In this document: positions 49,490 through 61,315 of the stretch, one piece after another
Layout of the letters: each line of letters opens with the position of its first letter
Numbering within the stretch: position 1 is the first letter of the stretch
DNA from: Archegozetes longisetosus
Lineage: Eukaryota; Arthropoda; Arachnida; Sarcoptiformes; Trhypochthoniidae
Assembly: GCA_018873245.2 (NCBI GenBank)
Contig: JAEMBT020000005.1
Coordinates: 13,066,001 to 13,130,000 of the forward strand
Direction: 5' to 3'
Length of the DNA stretch: 64,000 bases
Translations under genes and position numbers: made by a program
Notes under the pieces: model-generated
What the model was told of the DNA's origin: nothing
The model's database searches: none
Seen by the model: the letters and a program-made list of their open reading frames with translations, nothing else

Positions 49490-51894
49490 ATGAGTTTGAA
49501 TTGTTTCCAGTTTAAAATAAATCAAAACTTAACTCCAATTGACGAGAGTTTAAATAAATGCCAATTAAGAATAGCTATTTTCCCAGGAGGGGTATGATTT
49601 TGGTTGTTAATTTAATTTAAATTTATCAATTTGTTCGTTATATTCAGATTAAACAGATATCTACAGAAATAAGTGAATATTGCGGTGCAGAGACATCAAT
49701 TTTAGAATCATTGGCCCATAAATTGAAGTGCAGGTAGTTATGAAAATTTATCATTTTCAATAATGATCGTTCTGAATGCAACTGTAGCTACGAGGATAAG
49801 CAAGATTCAGCCTCACTAAACATTTCAAAAATTGATTTTTAGTGCATTATTATAAGAAAGCTCTCAATTTCTTCTAAATTTGAATGATCTTGTTCGAAAA
49901 ATGAGTTATGAAATTCCAATTATTTCTAATTTTCATCTGCAATTCACTATAATCTCAATCAAATAAACATGTATTGGCCTAATATGACATAACAAAGCTT
50001 ATTAAACTAAAAATTTTGCTATCACGCTGATTTTAATCAATAATTTTCTCAAACACTGAATGATGAGCTCATACTGAAACTGATTATTTTTCTGATAGGA
50101 TGTCGTTCGAATTGGTTTCACAAGGAATCGGAGGGGGTATGACCTCAAACGGCACATTTAATGGGGCCATGGGTTTGATCCAAAATAATGTTAGTTAGTT
50201 TAAACTTATCAATTTAACAAAATTTTAGTAAAACTAAGTTAATTTGATTAAAGAAAGTCGACGTAATACTCGGCCAAATGATTTATACAAATGATCGCTT
50301 GAAAATAGTAGAACCAACGTGTCCAATGTTTGCTGGAAGTAATTTGGCTATTGTTTCTAAAATTAGCCTCAAACCCGACTCGTTCTCAATATTTGAATCA
50401 TTTACTTATGACGCTTGGATTACAGTCTTTGCTCTATTAATTGTTTCAGTTATAGTAAACTCCTATAGACTACCTAACTGTTTGACAAAAATTACAGATG
50501 TGTTTTTGGATCACTTTTCAATACTCATTGGAAAAGGTTAGAGTAATTGATTAACAAGATACGAATACAGGAAAATACTTTCTGTTTATAGTTCCGATCA
50601 CTTCATACCTCAATAAAGGCATATATAACAGATTCATAACAGCTATTCTATGGGCAAACAGCGCTTTTTGGATATGTCTATTTTCAAATGTTTTACTCTC
50701 AAACATGACATCAAATCCTAAGCTAAGGATTTATAATTTGGAACAAATTATTAAAGATGACCAAGTCAAAATTCTAATTAGTTTTGGAAGTTACTTTTAT
50801 AATCATAAATTAAAGGTATTGATTGAGGATATGAAATCTTGTCTAAAGCCGAGGTTTTAGATTGAATTTCACTCAAAAAATCGCAATTTTTGACCATAAG
50901 TTTAAAAATTTAATAACATCAGAGTTCAAAATTGAGTTTATTTTCCCTTGGAAAAATTAGAAAAGCTTTCAATATATTACATAATTTTATCTTCAGCAGC
51001 GTTTCCCATGGAGGGATTCGAAGGCCCCACGAAGATCTCAGAAAATTATTGTAATGAGTTATAAAATCAAAGTATCGATGCCTAAACTATAATTCCATGA
51101 TCAAAATTGCTATAAAGCCATTTTAGAAATTTCAAAACACATTTTTGACCCTTAAGTCTTGATTGAGCTAATTTATAGCTCACCAATCGAAAAACTATGG
51201 AAAACACCAATCTGTAGAACTATCAAGTTAAATATCGATGCCAAAACACGTGCTAGTATTAGGAATATGCTGTCAGAACTATTAAATAATTATTTTTCTC
51301 AAAATTTTATTCTGAATAAGTTACTTTCTTACTATAGAATTACGGAATTGAATATAGATGCGAAAATCTATCAAAATCACACCATTTATCAAGAGAATCG
51401 TTAGAAAAGTTATTATCTGGAAAATATGTTTTGATAACTAAGATGAAAATCATCGATAACTTATTAAATATGAATCCAATGATACCATTACGCGAATCTA
51501 GCTATCAATTTAATCTCCACATCTCCGGCATATTCATGAGAAAAACAATGAACAGTCAATTAAAGAGTCTTTTAAGAAGGAGGTTATTTTTCAAGTTTAA
51601 AAAGTTTTCATATTTTTCTATTTTTTAACATCTATTTACAGAATAAGATTGCTTTTGGAAAGTGGGATCTATTTATTCAAAAGTTCACTATATAAATACA
51701 TTTCGAAACTAAATGAAAATATTAAGATATCTCGTGTATATCACAATGATTTCAACGGAGACTATTTGCCAATAAGTACAAGTCAAATAAAGGCCGCATT
51801 TTATATCAATATTTTTGGCTGCATTTTAGCCTTTATTTTCTTTTTATTTGAAAATCTTGCAAGATTTAGAGGAGCCATCCATAAAATGAATTAA
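49490..51894 (+). CDS. Divergent ionotropic-receptor (iGluR-related) channel
   Basis: Eight-exon model: 49490-49591, 49648-49733, 50099-50189, 50254-50536, 50592-50815, 51168-51271, 51358-51582 and 51642-51894, about 455 residues, phases matching throughout. The first half of the ligand-binding domain is seen as CQLRIAIFPGG, then FELVSQGIGGG with NGTFNGAMGLIQ, then VILGQMIYTNDRLKIVEPTC. The first membrane span is WITVFALLIVSVIV, followed by a pore-loop region (FLDHFSILIGKGVPI) and a second span (LWANSAFWICLFSNVLLSNMTS). S2 follows (IYNLEQIIKDDQVKILISFG; ESLEKLLSGKYVLI; RIRLLLESGIYLF), then a last span (FYINIFGCILAFIFFLFE). This order is typical of arthropod IR chemoreceptors, which act in sensory-neuron membranes. 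The N-terminus is short (about 25 residues before S1, no signal peptide), so an upstream exon is probably missing. The exon 6/7 boundaries (51168, 51271 and 51358) are the weakest calls. Confidence 0.75.
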
Positions 51895-51957
51895 ATACAG
51901 AATTCAAAAAATAGTGAATTCACTAAAGTTGATTTGATTGCAAGTTATTCATCGATA

Positions 51958-51963
51958 AATAAA
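51958..51963 (+). terminator. Candidate poly(A) signal of the channel gene
   Basis: AATAAA 63 bases after the channel stop codon, in the 480-base gap before the convergent RabGAP gene. Confidence 0.55.
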
Positions 51964-52372
51964 GAGCTTTTCAAACTTTGACTATAACATCCATTAATTA
52001 TAATCAAGTTTTGATTCTTTGATTAAGATAAATTCGAAGTCATTTTTCAGATTCATTTGACATGAATTAATAATTTAATAGTATTTAGAAACAGTCAAAT
52101 AGTGATCGTTATTGCTGTTTGAAAGTAAGAAAAACTTATCATTTCACTATTCATTAAGTTTTTCTTCAACTTTTCATAACTTGAAAAGTTGAAGAAAAGA
52201 AGTATTGCGTCAGTCAAACCAATTATCCAATAAGATTTTAATATTAAATATTACTAAATGTTATTAAACAGTATTACAACTTGAAAGCACAAGATTCATT
52301 GTCAAAAATGCAATTCAAATAATTAAATACACGATTAGTAAAAAGTGTACAACAAATAATTTGTTCATTAAT

Positions 52373-52378
52373 TTTATT
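52373..52378 (-). terminator. AATAAA overlapping the RabGAP stop codon
   Basis: On the minus strand the last codons read ACT AAA TAA AAT, so AATAAA overlaps the stop. It would give a 3' UTR of only a few tens of bases. It may be a chance motif. Confidence 0.3.
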
Positions 52379-54625
52379 TAGTCTTATTAGCAGTTGATTT
52401 GGCTTTTCTTCTCTTTTTTTCCTGAATATTGTGTTCCCGTTGAAGATCGCGATCGTGTAATTCAAGCTTTAGTATATGATCCACAAGAATTGGTTCCGAG
52501 AGATAACGAGTAGGAATGTTTCGTAGCTTTTCAAGTGTTTCGTACATTGACGGACAAGTTTTCTTGTTTTCGTCTTTAAGTGTTGTCGATATTATTTCAA
52601 TCGCAACTTTGAATACTATTTTGATGCCTAAGAAGTGTGAAAACAAGTATTAATTTCTATAACGAATGGCAAATTCAAAGTAACTAAAGAAAATATATGA
52701 GTAGTTTGATTATTTTAATGTCTTTGGAATTGAAAATTATTTGTTTTAATGATTTGATCGAGGTATTGATAGATTATAAAGAGTTTGAAACCTTCGCACA
52801 AAAACATATCCCAAATATGTAAGACTGAAGTCCAGGGAAGAGTTCGAGCGAATACGCACATAAACCATTCAGTCATGTATAGAATTGGTTCAATCTTTTG
52901 CTCCTTCTATTTGACAAATAAGAGAAAATTTAATTTCGTTTAGGATTTAATTCTGAAAAAATGTTTATACCATCAGTTTGTAAGCGTTTGGTGAATATCT
53001 TTTGAGAAATGCAAATAACATATCTCCGTGAAGTTGGATGGCTTCGAGTCCTGGAGAGAAATATCCAGGAAGATAGTGGTCACAAATGGCAACTAATGAC
53101 CAAAATGCGTGTTCGGCCGGCATATGCATTAAGAGAACGGCTGCGATCGGTGCCTGACCCTGGATTTCGATTTAAGAAACTTTATATTAACTGCTGGTTA
53201 CTAATGGTTAAAATATAGTTTTAGAATTTACTCTAAAAATAATTTATTAATTAATTTGTGTTGGCAACTTCACAACATTTTAAGCTAAAGATTAGAAAGT
53301 TTAGGAATTCATTTTTGATTCAGTAATGCATTTTTTCAATTTTCGTTAATAGAAGTTAGTTAATCTTAATTTGATAATTTGGTAAATTTTTAAATAATTA
53401 AATATTCATTAAAATAAGGGATAACTCATTAATGACTTTGAAAGTTATAATGGATTTAAAATTATAATAATTAAAAAATTAAATATTAAGAACATTTGTC
53501 ATTAAGTTTGTAGAAAAAAACTAGTTAATGCTTAATAGTTTGCAAGTATTCAAATTTTCCTTACCTGACAATATCCGATATCAGGCTTTAAAATCGAGAA
53601 AGCTTTAAGAACATTAAACAGATCTAATTGTCCACTTCCTTCACGTTTAGCAAACAATTCATGATTAGGAAATTGTCTGTGAAGGTCTTTACGAATTTCA
53701 TCCATGATATGCTCGCTTCCTGGTTGATTCGATAGCTCTTTGAATGCGTTCGGATGAAGTTTCAACTGATGGTGAGCTCCACACAAATGAAGCCATGCCT
53801 GGCCTCTAATCGAATGAGGGATTCCTTTACGACATCGATCTCTAACTTTCTTCCATCTTCTAGTTATAAATTTATCCCAATTCTGTAACATATAAATCCA
53901 TTTTTTCTCTCGTTTGCGGATTAGTTGCAATTCATTGCCTTTAAGTTCACTGTAATTGAGATCAAAGAAGAAATTAGACATTTTACTTCAAATGAACCCG
54001 AATTCAGATTAAATGCAAAGATTTCCAAATTTTTGGCATAAAACCAAAGTTTCCGATATTATTTTTAAAAAGGAAATTCAAAACTAGAAATACGATGAAT
54101 TTTATAGCAAAAGTGGAAGAAATGTTATCCTGATATCTAACTATATGAAAAGTAGAAAAAACGAAATATGATTTACGGTAGAACTTCTGCTTCTTGTGAA
54201 CCAACGAAGAACCCAAATCTATTGCACTGTTTCTCTTCTTGGGGCGAAGACTTATCACCATTTATCTCACCATTAGTTAAGTTATAACGTAATTTACGTG
54301 TTGTACTATCATTGAGACTATCTCTATTTATGGAATACGAAGAACTAGAATAAATCACATTATCAGTCATTGAATCATTATCAGTAGTCGATAATTGTCG
54401 CCGAGTTGGCGATAATGATGGACGACTTGGACTTGATTTGGAATGGATTGACTTTTTTGGAGAACGAACTGGTTCTTTGTTACTGATTGTGGAATAGCTT
54501 TCGTCCTCAGTGGAAGTTTGTCTGGTCGCTAATACAAACGGCGTAGGAGTCATTATTCTTCTCCTCACTGGAGATGAATCAAGACGTGGAATGACTGATG
54601 ATATTGGAGAAGAGTTTACAGACAT
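52374..54625 (-). CDS. TBC1D10-like Rab GTPase-activating protein
   Basis: Five-exon minus-strand model: 54625-54177, 53985-53565, 53159-52971, 52906-52792 and 52627-52374, 475 residues with matching phases. A Ser/Pro-rich N-terminus of about 130 residues contains several SP sites ([13 protein letters not shown]). The family signature RFGFFVGSQ then leads into a complete TBC domain: RELQKW-like [10 protein letters not shown], the basic segment [15 protein letters not shown], the arginine-finger motif IxxDxxR ([15 protein letters not shown]) and the glutamine-finger motif YxQ ([18 protein letters not shown]). Both catalytic fingers are present. It continues through [36 protein letters not shown] and VFKVAIEI, and ends in a basic Lys-rich tail. 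TBC1D10 (EPI64) proteins inactivate Rab35, Rab27 and Rab8 in membrane traffic; which Rab is used here cannot be told. Confidence 0.92.
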
Positions 54626-55405
54626 AGTTCTACAGCTGACTATTTAATAACAATTATATCTTTATGGTTTTATAATAACCTTATCATAATATAATTATTC
54701 GAACTAAACTTTTATAGTGTCTGACAAATCTTAAAAAGTTTTAGTTCTCAAAACTTAAAACTTATGTTATAATTGATTGTTTGTGACTCCTTGTTTTTTT
54801 GTATTTTAAATCTTATAAAATATTCTAAACTATAAAATTAGTTAACAATTAGTAAATATTCATAAAATAATTAATATTTTTGCTATAAAATATAAGTTTC
54901 AACTCAATTATAAATCATTTGACTTGTATGTGAGTCATAGAAAGTAAAAGTAGTTAAAAACTAGCTATAAAATGATTTGCCTCCTAATTAATGACTTGGT
55001 TGATAAAAATACAGTTTTAGTCGTGTTAATAAATTGTAAAAGGACTGGAAAATTAATAAAAATAACTAAAAACTCGTTTGACAACTGATTTTTCAAAATC
55101 TAATAATCAAAACATAAAGCAACAAAAAACTATTCGGGCTTATGTTTTATAACAACAACCCCTAATATTTTTTCAATACTGTTACAGATCTGATAAGCGA
55201 AAATACAGTCGATTTTAACATAAACTAAAAGGAAAAACTTTTGATCCTGATATACAACTTATATATTGATATATATATATATATATATTTATATGTAATA
55301 CTAATAAAATTGAGGTCAATATAACGCAATAGATGTCTAATTGTCTGAAAATCCAATTAATTTTTAATTTTTATAATAAAATGCGTAAAAATTAGTGTTG
55401 AATAT
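54626..55405. other. Divergent spacer between RabGAP and RWDD2-like genes
   Basis: 780 bases of AT-rich DNA between two divergently transcribed genes, so it must hold both promoters. It includes an (AT)n run at 55269-55289. No clear TATA or initiator could be fixed. Confidence 0.5.
55269..55289. repeat. (AT)n microsatellite
   Basis: About ten AT units, about 120 bases upstream of the RWDD2-like start codon. Confidence 0.9.
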
Positions 55406-58396
55406 ATGAAAAAGATGTCAGATTTGTCTTCAGACGTGAGAATCGGTGAACTTATTCTTTTGGAGTCTATGTTTCCGAAACAGTTGTCGTGCGATGATCT
55501 GCAAATACAAGAAGCTATTGATGAACAGAATTATGAAATCATTTGCGATAAACAAATCACATGTACTTTTAGTGTTGATAAAGGACTGGATATTAATATT
55601 GGATTACCAGTTAATTACCCACAAGAATGGGTTAAAATTCACTGCCGAGTACTAGACGGCTCGATACCTAATTCGGTTCAGAAATCGCTCAACGATAGTA
55701 TTAATAATTTTATTGTTAATAATAGTAATAATGGTATTGTTAGTGACGTTATAAGTCTTATACAGAAAGTTCAGGACATGTGGAGAGATATTGATTTGAA
55801 GAGTTTCTCTAATAATCCAGCTAACGACCAAAACAATGATAGTTTGGACGCAATCGATCCGATTGCGATTAGTGATAGCGATGGTATTCCATTTTTTCAA
55901 TAACTATTACTAAGTTTTTTAGACTTATCTAAAACTACAAATGTTTAACTTATTGTTTCATTTAACATCTTTTGGACTACATTAAAGTCTGAGATAAATT
56001 TAGACTTATACCTATGCAACTATCTATCTTTATAGGACAAAAGAGTTTTTCGATAATTTAATTTAAATTTGAACTCGGAATTACATATCACATTAAGTCA
56101 TTTTTATATCAGCTCATATTTAAACAGATTATTAAAATACTCTTATCAAGAGTTGAAAACAATTTAATGTGCGATTAATACAATTATTATTCGCTCTAAA
56201 TTTAGAAATAATTGCAGATAATTAGGCACCAGAAAAAGAACTGTCAAATTAGATGATAATTGACGTGAAAGTCACGACAAACATTTCAATTATGGACTAG
56301 AGTAACAAATTTCAAGGCTTTAATTGTGGTCACAGTTGGGAGAAACTAATTGTTTAGACTTTAGAAAATATAATAACTACTAATAATAGTTTTTAAAATA
56401 GTTTGTGAATTTCTCTTAAGGCGAACGTTTGAACGAATCAAAAGATATATCACGTTATTGGGTATATTCTCATCACATCAAGAGTACAACAAAGCGTAAA
56501 TTAATTATCGATTTGGCACAACATTTAAACCTGAACGGATTCACTCATGTCGGAAAACCGGGTATTTATTAGACTTTTGTTCTTATAGATCAAACTAAAA
56601 CCACATATGATTTGCTTCAATAGCCAAACAATTATCAATTCTAAGCTCAATCAGTAGACAATAGATTGAAACAAATTTTTTACAATAAAGATAATTTAAT
56701 ACTTTTTGCAACCATACCATTCGTTTATAACTTATATGAAATCATTTTTCTTATCAATAGAGTTGATTCTGCTTCATAGTATGGAAGGTATTGCCTCACA
56801 GATAGTAACTAAATATTTAACATTATTTCACAAATTGTGAATCACTGCTTAAGACTCCTTTGAAATGTTAGACATCCGGAGCTCAAGTAATACTTCAATG
56901 ACTTTTTGGTTTCTTAAATAGATTTGATTGCCATTAATAGGAAGCAATAAGAGAGGATTTATTTGACGAGTTCGAACTATTGGTTAGAAATACAATACTA
57001 TTAGAGGATAAGGCTTTAGACCTTTTAGCTGAAGTTCAATTTACTTAGAAAATAATTTTTTCTAGAAATTCAGGCTTTAGTTCTAGTCCGAAAACTTCGT
57101 AACCAACGTCACTCTTGAGAAACCTTAAAACCATTGCATTCAAAGTGTGTTTTCATTCATAAAATTAATGGTTTTTTGCCTATAATTTATGAAATGAGTT
57201 ATTGTTGACAATAAACAGTAAACTATTAGTTAATTTTTTGGATATATCGCACCTGCACTTCATTCTATGCAACTTTATTATACTGAAACCACAAAAAGAT
57301 ATTATTTTTCATGCATCTATTCCTTCAGTATTAGAGAACAGATTTTACGTAACAAAAAATACAAAGTTTACCAAACTTTTCAATAGAGTATGCGTTCAAT
57401 TATTAATTCATATTTCAATTGCTTGTTGTTTGCATTGCAATAAGACTTCAGTTTATTATCAGATAAAAATGTTTTCTAGTAATTGAATATGATTTCGTAG
57501 GAGAAAATGACTTCAACGTTAAACTTAATGCAAACAAATTATGTTTTAATGGAAGCTTTGATTCTCTCATTATTATTGAATCGCTTGAAATAAGCTTTTC
57601 CAAAAGTCATCTATAAGTCATTTTTACGAGAGTAGCATTTCATTAATTCATCAAACAGTCTATGAATTAATGAAAAAGTCATTCAAATAGTTGACTGAAA
57701 AATTGCCGTCAAAATCAATTTTGAAACAGAAAATATTTTCAACCACTTCAATACTAATGAGGCTTTCGTTTCTATATAACAAATCAATTTTAAAAAATCA
57801 AATTAACATTTGATAACTAAGTGCAAGATAACTTTTTAAGGCTTTGACCAGGAATAATCTCAAATCAATTTTGAAGACAAAACATACCCTAATATTTGAA
57901 TACAATCTAAACTTGAGTTTGTGCCCAATTATTTGATAATAAACGACAAATGAGTGACTAAAAAGTAATTGAGTGAGTCATTAGAGATACAAACTTGAAA
58001 AACGTTTCAAGGAAAATGTCTAAAATCTAATCAAAAACACAAATATTAAAACCAATAAAGTTGAGTCCAGTGTTTGCCTAATTTCTGTCCAACAATTGAA
58101 TACTCAATACAATGAAAGTGTCCTGAAGTGACTGAGAATAGCTAAATAACTAATTATTTTGTCACATCTCTTAAGGTTTTATATGCGTTGAAGGCGACCG
58201 TAGCTGTTGTGAGTCGTTTTGGGCACAAATCCGGTCAACAAATTGGCAAAGAATAACATTAATAGAAACAGAAGACAACTTACCGAAGAGGTCGTTCGAA
58301 GATTTCCACGAAATTGCTGACAATTCGGAACTTTTTCGACTATTAGAGTCGAAGAATTGCGAAAATATTGTTAGAAATTTTCTCGGATTCCAATAG
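55406..58396 (+). CDS. RWDD2-like protein (RWD domain plus DUF1115-type C-terminus)
   Basis: Three exons, 55406-55883, 56421-56561 and 58176-58396, 279 residues with phase 1 at both junctions. The length fits animal RWDD2A/B. The N-terminal RWD domain (about 1-125) has the expected ELILLESMFP start and the IGLPVNYPQEWVKIHCRV strand-turn region. The C-terminal part carries the diagnostic RYWVYSHHIKSTTKRKLIID, NLNGFTHVGKPGFICVEG and CCESFWAQIRSTNWQRI blocks of the DUF1115/RWDD2 family. RWD domains are protein-interaction modules related to UBC folds; the precise job of RWDD2 is not established. Two ATGs lie close together (55406 and 55415); the first is taken. Intron 2 (56562-58175) is AT-rich and appears empty. 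Confidence 0.9.
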
Positions 58397-59421
58397 AAAC
58401 TGATTTGAATAGTATTTCTCAAATGACAAATAGGCCTAAAATTGAGACAATACTTTGGATACTTATTAAGACTTTTTTATATGGATTTCTGATATGTTTT
58501 TCTCTTGATTACATAGTTGTTCATGAGATATTATTTACAGTTTAACAGTATTTGTTTTGCTCCAAAAACACCCATTTTAGGTCTCTTTAAAAATTTGCCT
58601 CTTTTTTCTGTTCATTATTTTCATGATTTCGCTCACTATTTATTGTAGTATTAGGTTGTGTTCATTTCTATAATATTTACCTCATGACTGTACGTTATGT
58701 CGTGTTATGTTATGCTCAATATTTTGCTTATAAATAACGTAAGAGTTTTTGGGACAACTTATCTATACTTTGGTACGGATTAACTGCTGGTGAAAATTTG
58801 GGTTAAAAACTATTTTCTTTCAACAATTAACTATTTTTAACTAATCTCATGATTTTTTCACAAAACTAACTCTGCACTTTTGGCCACATTTCATTTTATT
58901 GTGGATTCGACAAATTTTCAAAGTGTTGTTGATTTTGTTTGAATTTGAAATTATTTTTGTTGTTTCAATTATATCTCAATTGTTATGTTTTAAACAATTA
59001 ATGTTCAAATTTATTAAGAGAACGGTTGTAAAAGCTTAAAATAAATAAATGCAAACTTGAGAGTTATCATAGATTGTGAGGTTTGAGTACAAACTATCTG
59101 ACTGTTATCTAAAACGTTATTTACTTAAGAAAGACTGAACTGATTTTGTTGTAAAATCATTACACTTTCTTTATAGAACTAATGCGTTCAAAACTGTAAT
59201 AGATTTTCAACAGAGAAGTAAACTCGTGTCTAATAGGTATTAACAAATTTGAAATAACCAATTGGTTCGTTTAATCTTAAAGTTGAGCGCACGCTCTCAA
59301 ATAACAGTACATAAGATTTAAAAAGAGAGCGAAAACACGTTATAATACAAACACATAAAACAAAACATTGTTTAGAATCGCGTCAATCTCTTGCATTTAA
59401 ATCCAATTAAAAGTTACTATA
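58397..59421. other. Intergenic DNA between RWDD2-like and the small S/T-P protein gene
   Basis: AT-rich, no supported gene. The part just before 59422 must contain the promoter of the next gene; AAAGAGAGCGAAAACACG at about 59320 is its least AT-rich block. Confidence 0.5.
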
Positions 59422-60467
59422 ATGTCTTCACAAACGGATCAGAAGAATAACAACGAGTGTGTGGAACAGTTGCCATCGAAGATCAAAAGTCATTTACCAC
59501 TTCATCTTCAGCCAAGATCTAAGAAACCTTTGGAGACATCGAATGATGTCAACACAAGTCACTCATCAACTCCTGCTTTGGTTTGAAATTAATTCATTGT
59601 TATTTGAAATATTTTTTTTAATTAATGATTTTTATTGTCTTATTATGGGTACTTTTAGATTCCTTTCATTTGCTTTATGATTGATTTTGTTATTTATCTA
59701 ATTTTTGGTTTATCTATTTTTGTTTTATTTTTAGGCTTTTGTCTAAAATTAGTTAATTGTAGTTTTGATTAATTGTTGATATAACTTATGGCTTTTAAGA
59801 AATTTGTTCTCTTATTTCATTTGGGCTTCGTTTTCATTAACTTATTTGTTTGATGAAAAGCTTTTTTTCTACTTTTAGGCTACTTGCTTTTCAATGTTTT
59901 TATTAATAATTTTGCATTCTCAAGACTGTAATGACTGGACATAAGTTATAATAAGATTTATCCTTCAATTCAACTTTTCAGAGTATTTTTCTGTCATTTT
60001 TGTCTTTCTCTAATGTTTTTAACCACATTTTACTCATTTCTAAATCAGTTTTTTATTAGTTGTTTATTTTAGATCGAAAACTTGTTAGACTATCGCTCAA
60101 ACCTTTTGATCAAAACAATTTCAAATCAAAAACTAATTGATTAAACATTAAGTTTAACGAGCCTTTAAGTCATTTTCAAACAAGTTTACAGAAATTTTTC
60201 CGTTACTTTTATTTGTTTAACTAAATGACTGCTTATTAAACCTAATTATATGACTAATGATAGCATTAAAATTATTTGTTTGAATTTTTATTGATATAAT
60301 AATAGGTTAAGAGACGACAAGTGAAGCATTGGTTTAATTCACCGACAGATGCATTTCTCTCCCCATGCACTCAAAAGCTGATGAAACCTAAAATCGATAG
60401 CCAAATCGAACCGTTAAACTTGGATGAAAATGAAGATGAAAAGCAGATGGAAGTCGATAATGACTAA
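59422..60467 (+). CDS. Small hydrophilic S/T-P-rich protein, 106 residues, family not recognised
   Basis: Two exons, 59422-59580 and 60306-60467, phase 0, GT-AG. The start ATG is preceded by ACTATA (A at -3). The N-terminal half is polar (MSSQTDQKNNNECVEQLPSK) with basic Lys/Arg patches (LQPRSKKPL). The centre is basic, KRRQVKHWF, followed at once by NSPTDAFLSPCTQKLM, which has proline-directed SP motifs at two sites. The C-terminus is acidic (LDENEDEKQMEVDND). There is no signal peptide or membrane segment. The composition suggests a nuclear, kinase-regulated, largely disordered protein, but I do not recognise the family. The exon-like base composition and in-phase junction support it as a real gene. 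Confidence 0.7.
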
Positions 60468-60772
60468 AATGAATCATTTCTCGCATCATTTCATATTTTG
60501 TCACATTTTAATTTTTCTGAAATTTTTTCAATTCAATATTACTCTTCTTTATATAAATAATACGATTTTAAGTGATTGACACCCTTTATCTTATGATAAT
60601 TAATATTTGATTTTGTGAATTGTCCTTTTTTAATAGATTTTTAATGATATTTCAATCGAATATCTAATTGGTTGAAATTATCATTTTATTTGTATAAAAA
60701 CTGATAAAACAAGCTAAAATACTGCCTAAATGTATGTAAAACTTGATTGTATTGAGCATTTAATCGAAATCC

Positions 60773-60778
60773 AATAAA
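60773..60778 (+). terminator. Candidate poly(A) signal of the small S/T-P protein gene
   Basis: AATAAA about 305 bases after the stop codon, next to the 3' end of the convergent minus-strand gene. Confidence 0.45.
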
Positions 60779-60954
60779 TAAGTTGATGAAGTAAATGTTT
60801 ATTTGAATAGGCAATACAATCTTTCAGACTTAACGAACATAACTGTCAGTAGTATAAAATTAGCTCATCTAAAATGATTTATTACAATACAAGATAAAAG
60901 TGATAAGAAATTAAGTAAATAAGCAAAATTTAAGATAACAATAATGCGTTTTGA

Positions 60955-61315
60955 TCATAGCTTGTTCGTAAGGTAAGAGTTTTCGATTATCATTAAAAGT
61001 TTTTGAAAAATAGTCTTTAAGTGATTTTGCTCAGTTGTGGCTCGAAGAGTTGCTCTCCTCTTAGTCTGAAACTGAAATAATGGGTCAATTGTTTAGTTAA
61101 TGCAATTAATGCAAAATAGTTTGTGAATAATTGTAAACATACTCAGGTTTAGGGTTATAGATAACTCGCTGAACAGAACCAATAACTATGAGCAAAACAA
61201 ACCAAAAAGTGATGCCAAAAATATGGAAATTGAAGTTAATTTCGCCACTAGTTCTTTCATTTGGACTATTATTTAAACTATTAGACAAATAACTGTTAAT
61301 GCATTTATAATACAT
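60955..61315 (-). CDS. Possible small single-pass membrane protein
   Basis: Exon 1 (61315-61143) starts at an ATG and encodes about 57 residues: a polar, Asn-rich N-terminus, then a hydrophobic span (FGITFWFVLLIVIGSV) and VQRVIYNPKPE, ending at a good donor (GTATGT, phase 2). A second exon follows after TTTCAG-type acceptors at about 61071-61057. Starting at 61057 it gives a basic 34-residue tail ending TNKL at 60955; starting at 61065 it gives a different 16-residue tail ending at 61017. AATAAA (minus strand, 60883-60878) lies 72 bases past the longer stop. No family recognised. The acceptor and even the gene's reality are uncertain. Confidence 0.35.

Noticed and set aside
56940-57050. Exon-like EAIREDLFDEFELLVRN after AATAG in RWDD2-like intron 2
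   Set aside because: The RWDD2 family pattern continues directly from exon 2 (GKPG) to the exon at 58176 (FICVEG) with matching phase, so there is no room for it.
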